Of a stretch of 59,174 bases of DNA, positions 54,963 through 59,174 are shown one piece after another. Made by a program: the position numbers and the translations under genes. The stretch comes from Rhodoglobus sp. GTDB taxonomy: Bacteria > Actinomycetota > Actinomycetes > Actinomycetales > Microbacteriaceae. Position 1 is the first letter of the stretch. Every line of letters begins with the position of its first letter. The notes below the pieces were generated by a model, which saw only the letters and a list, made by a program, of their open reading frames with translations, was not told the origin of the DNA and ran no database searches. The stretch is from positions 1 through 59,174 of the forward strand of contig JAODLY010000030.1 of NCBI GenBank assembly GCA_025464445.1, in the 5' to 3' direction.

Positions 54963-55882
54963 TGCTCGCGCGCCCCGTCGTTCGGGCCGCGCCAGCCGGA
55001 GACAGGCAGGTTGAACTTGTTGACGAGCCGGTCGGTGAACGGTCCAGGCGTCAGGCGGGCGAGCCGCACCGGAATGGGCGACCGGCGCACGACCACGCGC
55101 GAGCCACGCGCGAGTTCGTGGGTGCGCCTGCCGTCGCACCAGAGCACTCCCGTGCCCTGGGTGCGATCGAGCACCTCGACGGCAAGGGCCGAGTCGGGCC
55201 CGACGACGAGCGGGCGGGCGAACAGGGCGTGCGGGCTGAGCGGCACAAGCAGCAGGGCTTCGAGACTCGGCCAGACCACTGGGCCGCCCGCGGAGAACGA
55301 GTACGCGGTGGAGCCGGTGGGCGTCGACATCACGACGCCGTCGCAGCCGAACGAGGAGAGCGGCCTGCCGTCGACCTCGATAACGACCTCGAGCATCCGC
55401 TCGCGGCTCGCCTTCTCGACTGTCGCCTCGTTGAGCGCCCACGACTCGTAGACGACCTCGGCGTCGACCTTCACCCGCACCGAGAGCGTCATGCGCTCCT
55501 CGACGAGGTAATCGCGGGCGAGTGCCCGTTCGACTGTTGCCGTGAGGTCTTTCCGCTCACTCTCCGCGAGGAAGCCCACGTGGCCGAGGTTCACCCCGAG
55601 CAGTGGCGCGGAGCAGCCGCGGGCGAGTTCGGCGGCGCGCAGGATCGTCCCGTCGCCGCCGAGCACTATCACGAGTTCCAGGTCGCCCTTCTGCACGGCG
55701 TCACCGAGCAGGGCGATGGGCTGGAGGTCATGGGCCTCGGCCATGATGTGGGAGTACTCATCTTCTGAGAGCACGGGCGTGAGCCCTGCCCCGATGAGTT
55801 GCCTGCAGACGGCGATTGCAGCGTCGAGCGAGTCTTGCCTGCCGGTGTGCGCGACGATCAGGATGTGCCGGTCGGATGTCAT
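54959..55882 (-). CDS. nadK: NAD kinase
   Basis: 307 residues from ATG 55882. Phosphorylates NAD to NADP. The signature GGDGTILRAAELAR is at about 77-90, with GVNLGHVGFL, then NEATVEKAS and VMSTPTGSTAYSFSAGGP. The basic C-terminal end is short. A longer frame to 56089 has no similarity. It lies between tlyA (62 bases upstream) and recN (four-base overlap), as Rv1695 does, and is probably in one transcript with recN. Confidence 0.95.
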   Translation of the reverse strand: MTSDRHILIVAHTGRQDSLDAAIAVCRQLIGAGLTPVLSEDEYSHIMAEAHDLQPIALLGDAVQKGDLELVIVLGGDGTILRAAELARGCSAPLLGVNLGHVGFLAESERKDLTATVERALARDYLVEERMTLSVRVKVDAEVVYESWALNEATVEKASRERMLEVVIEVDGRPLSSFGCDGVVMSTPTGSTAYSFSAGGPVVWPSLEALLLVPLSPHALFARPLVVGPDSALAVEVLDRTQGTGVLWCDGRRTHELARGSRVVVRRSPIPVRLARLTPGPFTDRLVNKFNLPVSGWRGPNDGAREQ

Positions 55883-55944
55883 CGCCGTCCTTCCACCGTC
55901 ATTCGGCCTGTCTTCGAAACGCAGTCGTGCGCCGTGCCCTGCGC

Positions 55945-56739
55945 TTACGCCATCGCAGAGACCTGCTTTGTCCATTCTGTCGGATTGGTGCCGACACTTT
56001 GCGCCAGCCAGACCAGATACTCGCGGTTTCCCGAGTTTCCCGCGATTGGGGAGGGAATGACGCCGGCGGTGCCGAGGCCGAGATCCCATGCCGCCCAGAG
56101 CACGCCGTTGACGGCGTCCTCGCGCAGTCCCTGCGATCGCACTATTCCTTCGCGGATGCCGCTGCGCCCGACCTCGAACTGCGGCTTGACCAGCACGACG
56201 AAGTCGGCGTCGAGCCCAACACTGTGCACGAGCGCCGGCAGCACGGTCTTGAGCGAGATGAACGACATGTCGGCAACCACGAGCGAGGGCTTGCCGTGGA
56301 TGCCGCTCTGCTCGGCCAGGATCTCCGCGGTCAGGTACCTGGCGTTGGATCCCTCGATCACGATCACCCTCGGATCCGCGCGGACGGATGCAGCGAGCTG
56401 CCCGTGACCGACGTCGAGGGCTATCACGTGGCTGGCCCCGCGCTCCAGTAGCACCTGGGTGAAGCCGCCCGTCGACGCGCCGACATCGAGCACGAGGCGG
56501 CCGGACGGGTACACCTCGAACGCGTCGAGCCCGGCGATGAGCTTGTGCGCAGCACGGCTCACGTAGTGGTCACTCTCGGCGACCGAGATCTCCTGCACGT
56601 CGTGCACGAGAGCCGACGGCTTCACTATGGGAACGCCGTCGACGGTCACGAGCCCGTCGGTGATGAGTTTGGACGCGTGCGTGCGCGAGCGCGCCAGGCC
56701 CCTCGCGGCCATTGCCGCGTCGAGTCGTGCTTCAGGCAT
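55945..56739 (-). CDS. tlyA: TlyA-type 2'-O-ribose rRNA methyltransferase
   Basis: 264 residues from ATG 56739. In mycobacteria TlyA methylates 16S and 23S rRNA, and loss gives capreomycin resistance. An S4 domain is at about 2-60 (RLDAAMAARGLARSRTHASKLI, TVDGVPIVKPSALV). The methyltransferase core has DVGASTGGFTQVLLERG, ALDVGHGQLA and VADMSFISLKTVLPAL; the FVVLVKPQFE segment supplies the catalytic Lys. A GTG-like extension to 56760 is possible. It overlaps the end of the small upstream gene by eight bases. Confidence 0.93.
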   Translation of the reverse strand: MPEARLDAAMAARGLARSRTHASKLITDGLVTVDGVPIVKPSALVHDVQEISVAESDHYVSRAAHKLIAGLDAFEVYPSGRLVLDVGASTGGFTQVLLERGASHVIALDVGHGQLAASVRADPRVIVIEGSNARYLTAEILAEQSGIHGKPSLVVADMSFISLKTVLPALVHSVGLDADFVVLVKPQFEVGRSGIREGIVRSQGLREDAVNGVLWAAWDLGLGTAGVIPSPIAGNSGNREYLVWLAQSVGTNPTEWTKQVSAMA

Positions 56740-56914
56740 GGGACCCGGTCGAGTCCCCACCCTCGAGCCGGTGCTGCAGTTCGTCGTGCAGCTGCGTGAA
56801 CGCCGAAGCCCTCGACTCGAGCGGTTGGTCTTCGATAACCCTCAGCCGCGAGAGCAGGGCATCTGCCTCGCTCGCCGGCTGAACAGGGTCCCCCATCGGT
56901 GTATCGCTCATCAT
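56732..56914 (-). CDS. Small conserved protein (Rv1693-like)
   Basis: About 60 residues between the HAD phosphatase and tlyA. The readable core is ADALLSRLRVIEDQPLESRA then FTQLHDELQHRLEG, a short helical pattern like Rv1693, which lies at the same place in M. tuberculosis. Starts at 56917 (GTG), 56914 (ATG) and 56911 (ATG) are all possible; the ATG at 56914 overlaps the HAD stop. Its end overlaps tlyA by eight bases. Function unknown. Confidence 0.7.
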   Translation of the reverse strand: MMSDTPMGDPVQPASEADALLSRLRVIEDQPLESRASAFTQLHDELQHRLEGGDSTGSHA

Positions 56915-57915
56915 CACGAATATAGCTGGGCGGGCACGTCGAGCGCGTAGATCGCCATCCCGGAGTTCCAGATCGCCGCGGCGCCCGCGCGCAGCAGGTC
57001 GATCGGCGAGCCGGATGCCACGACGGTGAGCACCGTGCCGTCGCGCCGTACGACTGACTGCCCCACGGTCGTCACGACGGCAGCACCGACGGTGGACTCG
57101 ACAGTGGCCGGGTACGCCTCGTGCAGCCCGCGCAGGTCTTCGAGAATGAACTTCGGCCGTTCCTCTGGGCTCGCAGCCAGCACCTGCTTGGCCAGGTCGA
57201 TCCCGGTGAGCACAAGCGCGGATGGCAATCCCGCGCGGTTCGCACCGAGAATGTCGGTGTCGAGCCGGTCGCCGATCACGAGGGCATTGCGCGACCCGAA
57301 CCGGGCCACGGCTTCCTCGAAGATCGCGACCTCCGGCTTGCCCGCGACGATCGGCAGCCGCCCGATCGCGGTGTGCACCGCCGAGACGAGGGTGCCGTTG
57401 CCCGGGGCCGTGCCGCGCGCCTGTGGGATCGTCCAGTCGGTGTTCGTCGCCACCCAGGGGATGTCGCTGCCCTCGCCCTGCAGCGCGAACGCCGCCTCGG
57501 CCAGCTGGGTCCAGCCCACCTCCGGCGCGAAGCCCTGGATCACCGCGGCCGGCCCGTCGAGCGCAGAGCGAGTCACGACGAAGCCCGCGGCGGCCACGAC
57601 ACTCGTGAGACCGTCGCCGCCCACCACAAGGATCGTGGATCCGGCCGGCACGAGATCGGCGAGCAGCCTGATGGCTGCCTGCGGTGACGTCACGACGTCG
57701 GCGGCGACCACGGTCAGGCCCAGGCTCGCGAGATGCGCGGCCACCGAGGCATCCGTGCGCGACGCGTTGTTGGTGATGTAACCCACCCGGATCCCGGGTC
57801 GAATCCTGTTTATGCTCTCAACGGCATATGGGATCGCGTCTGGGCCGCGGTAGACCACCCCGTCAAGATCGGCGAGCACCACATCGATGCCCTCGAGCGG
57901 TGTCTCAGCGCTCAT
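56914..57915 (-). CDS. HAD-superfamily (IIA, NagD-like) phosphatase
   Basis: 333 residues. HAD motif I LADLDGVVYRG with the nucleophile Asp is at about 14-24, motif II YITNNASRT follows, and motif IV reads GDRLDTDILGANRAG. The cap insert identifies the IIA (NagD/glycerol-phosphate/PLP phosphatase) group. The C-terminal extension from about 265 (VESTVGAAVVTTVGQSVV) is shared with actinobacterial members such as Rv1692, where the M. tuberculosis protein is a glycerol-3-phosphate phosphatase. It overlaps the TPR gene by 11 bases. Confidence 0.9.
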   Translation of the reverse strand: MSAETPLEGIDVVLADLDGVVYRGPDAIPYAVESINRIRPGIRVGYITNNASRTDASVAAHLASLGLTVVAADVVTSPQAAIRLLADLVPAGSTILVVGGDGLTSVVAAAGFVVTRSALDGPAAVIQGFAPEVGWTQLAEAAFALQGEGSDIPWVATNTDWTIPQARGTAPGNGTLVSAVHTAIGRLPIVAGKPEVAIFEEAVARFGSRNALVIGDRLDTDILGANRAGLPSALVLTGIDLAKQVLAASPEERPKFILEDLRGLHEAYPATVESTVGAAVVTTVGQSVVRRDGTVLTVVASGSPIDLLRAGAAAIWNSGMAIYALDVPAQLYS

Positions 57916-58945
57916 CGCCGTCGAGTTCTTCTTCGACTACCTCGATCATGTCGTCCTCATCGTCCCCGTCGAGCGCGTCGGCGGCAACCTCCGCGCGCGC
58001 GTACCACTCTTCGGCCTCGGCAGTGCGCCCGAGCTCCTCGAGCACCGTCGCGTATGCATCGAAGAGCCCCGGGCTGTACGAATACGCCGTCGACGGGTCG
58101 AGCTGCGCGATTTCCAGTTCGGCAAGCGCCGCGTCGGGATGCCCGAGGTCGAGCCGCGCGCCCGACATCGCGATCGCCAGCTCCACCTGTACGGGCACCG
58201 GCAGTGACGCGCGGGCCACGGATCTGCCGAGCTCGAGTGCCCGCTCCGGCCGACCCAGCCCCCGCTCGCTGTCCACCATCATCGGCAGTTGGTCGTCGCG
58301 CCCGGTGATCCTGCGGTAGGTGCGAAGCTCGCGCAGCGCGAGGGCGTAATCCCCTATTGCGTAGGCCGTGATCGCGAGAGTCTCGCGCACGACGCCAATG
58401 CGCCCCGCCCGCCGGGCCGCCGAGATCGCATGCTGGTGCGCGAGCGCCGAGTCGGACTCGATGAGCCGGGCCGCCATCACGAGATGTTTGGCGACGCCCT
58501 CCGCGTTCTCCTTGCTGAGTGTCTTGAGCTCGTTGAGCGCGATCCTGTCGAGTTCTTTCGGGCTGACATCGTCCGGGATGTCGGGGTCGTCATGCCTGGA
58601 TCGCACCGACCGCGTTCCAAACGGGTCGCGGTCCTCCGGCAGTTCGCGCTCGCGCGCATCGCGGTCGCCGCGGGCCGGCGCGCCGCCCTTCGTCCACAGT
58701 CGTTTCTCGTCGGGCTTGCCCCCTGCCGCCGCGCCATCGCGCTTCCACGGCGGACGGCCCGCTCCATCGGCGGGCTTACCGCGCGCCGGCGCGCCCTCCG
58801 CAGGCTTGCCCCTGGCGGGGCGCCCTTCGTTCGGCTTGCCGGCACCAGGTCTTCCGCCCGTGGGGCGCCCACCCGCGCGACCGGCAGACCGGTCGCCGTG
58901 GGGTCGACCGTCTCGACGGCTCTCGTTGCCTGTCGAATCACTCAC
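57905..58945 (-). CDS. TPR-like protein with repetitive basic N-terminus (Rv1691-like)
   Basis: 346 residues from GTG 58945, which has GGAG 8-10 bases upstream. Residues 1-110 are a low-complexity Gly/Arg/Pro/Lys tract with repeats of the type ARGKPA-EGAP, probably unstructured and able to bind RNA or anions. From about 140 the protein is all-helical with tetratricopeptide-like units (ALALRELRTYRRITGRDDQLP; ALAELEIAQLDPSTAYSYSP; EELGRTAEAEEWYARAEV) and an acidic tail. The position is that of Rv1691. It is the first gene after the rRNA operon on the same strand. Function unknown. Confidence 0.8.
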   Translation of the reverse strand: MSDSTGNESRRDGRPHGDRSAGRAGGRPTGGRPGAGKPNEGRPARGKPAEGAPARGKPADGAGRPPWKRDGAAAGGKPDEKRLWTKGGAPARGDRDARERELPEDRDPFGTRSVRSRHDDPDIPDDVSPKELDRIALNELKTLSKENAEGVAKHLVMAARLIESDSALAHQHAISAARRAGRIGVVRETLAITAYAIGDYALALRELRTYRRITGRDDQLPMMVDSERGLGRPERALELGRSVARASLPVPVQVELAIAMSGARLDLGHPDAALAELEIAQLDPSTAYSYSPGLFDAYATVLEELGRTAEAEEWYARAEVAADALDGDDEDDMIEVVEEELDGDER

Positions 58946-59000
58946 TGGATCTCCTGGTTGGCCCCGATGGGCCAGTTCGTGTGGACTTAACGCAAAATGA

Positions 59001-59034
59001 CCACCCCCGCACTGTTTTTCAACAGCGGGGGTGG
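59001..59034 (-). terminator. rRNA operon terminator hairpin
   Basis: CCACCCCCG (59001-59009) pairs with CGGGGGTGG (59026-59034), and CTGTT pairs with AACAG inside it, with a two-base bulge. On the minus strand the stem is followed by TCATTTTGCG, giving a short T run. It lies 17 bases beyond the 5S 3' end and should end the rRNA transcript. Confidence 0.75.
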
Positions 59035-59050
59035 CCACTTTACAAAGAAG

Positions 59051-59167
59051 TCCGGCGGTGTCCTACTCTCCCACAAGGTCCCCCTTGCAGTACCATCGGC
59101 GCAGAGAGTCTTAGCTTCCGGGTTCGGAATGTAACCGGGCGTTTCCCTCTCGCTATGGCCGCCGAAA
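59051..59167 (-). rRNA. rrf: 5S ribosomal RNA
   Basis: The minus strand reads as a 5S rRNA: GTTTCGGCGGCCATAGCGAG at the 5' end, then GGGAAACGCCCGGTTACATT, CCGAACCCGGAAGCTAAGAC, GCGCCGATGGTACTGC and GGGAGAGTAGGACACCGCCG at the 3' end. The ends CGGCGG and CCGCCG pair in helix I. It is the last gene of an rRNA operon whose 23S and 16S genes lie beyond the window edge. Confidence 0.95.
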
Positions 59168-59174
59168 CACTATT

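Overview
The window is a high-GC actinobacterial chromosome segment, most likely from the Microbacteriaceae. The clues are GC-rich coding with frequent GTG and TTG starts, a GarA/FtsR/MerR cluster, PASTA kinases, a DUF3040 protein, two DUF2510 proteins, and gene orders that match Mycobacterium tuberculosis in three separate blocks. The genus is not determined.

Layout. (1) 1-12782: DUF3040 protein, polyprenyl diphosphate synthase, Rv2175c-type regulator, LysM protein, PASTA kinase, class II DAHP synthase, acyltransferase, ROK glucokinase and fatty acyl-CoA ligase. This follows the order of M. tuberculosis Rv2169c-Rv2187. Peptide deformylase and a MinD-like ATPase with an altered P-loop come after it. 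(2) 12879-19949: pyruvate carboxylase, a ParA, and a pgsA-garA-ftsR-merR group like Rv1822-Rv1830 but without gcvH and the bifunctional nuclease. (3) 20009-33357: accessory and housekeeping genes of mixed type. They include two secreted proteins sharing one C-terminal domain, a protealysin-like M4 protease with an emfourin-like inhibitor, a cation efflux protein, two DNA-repair proteins, an MBL hydrolase, a flavoprotein/DoxX pair with an HxlR regulator, and a soluble kinase fused to a GAF domain.

(4) 33461-38671: a 5.2-kb genomic island inserted at the 3' end of tRNA-Pro(GGG). It is bounded by a 42-bp exact repeat of the tRNA end, has GTGCAA-type short repeats inside both ends, and keeps a frameshifted tyrosine-integrase remnant. 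Its cargo is a three-gene minus-strand operon (coiled-coil/DUF2510 protein, HEPN-like protein, and a 796-residue zinc-ribbon plus PD-(D/E)XK-like protein) and a divergent DUF2510 membrane protein. I do not recognise this set as a named system. It is the best candidate here for an undescribed defence locus.

(5) 38871-59174: an MFS exporter and a NUDIX gene, then a long minus-strand block matching M. tuberculosis Rv1691-Rv1713 in order: TPR protein, HAD phosphatase, small protein, tlyA, nadK, recN, pyrG, NUDIX, xerD, parA, scpA, scpB, rluB, tyrA, cmk, der. A PadR regulator/MFS pair is inserted between xerD and parA, and a small lipoprotein gene between recN and pyrG. The window ends in a 5S rRNA gene on the minus strand, so an rRNA operon lies beyond the right edge.
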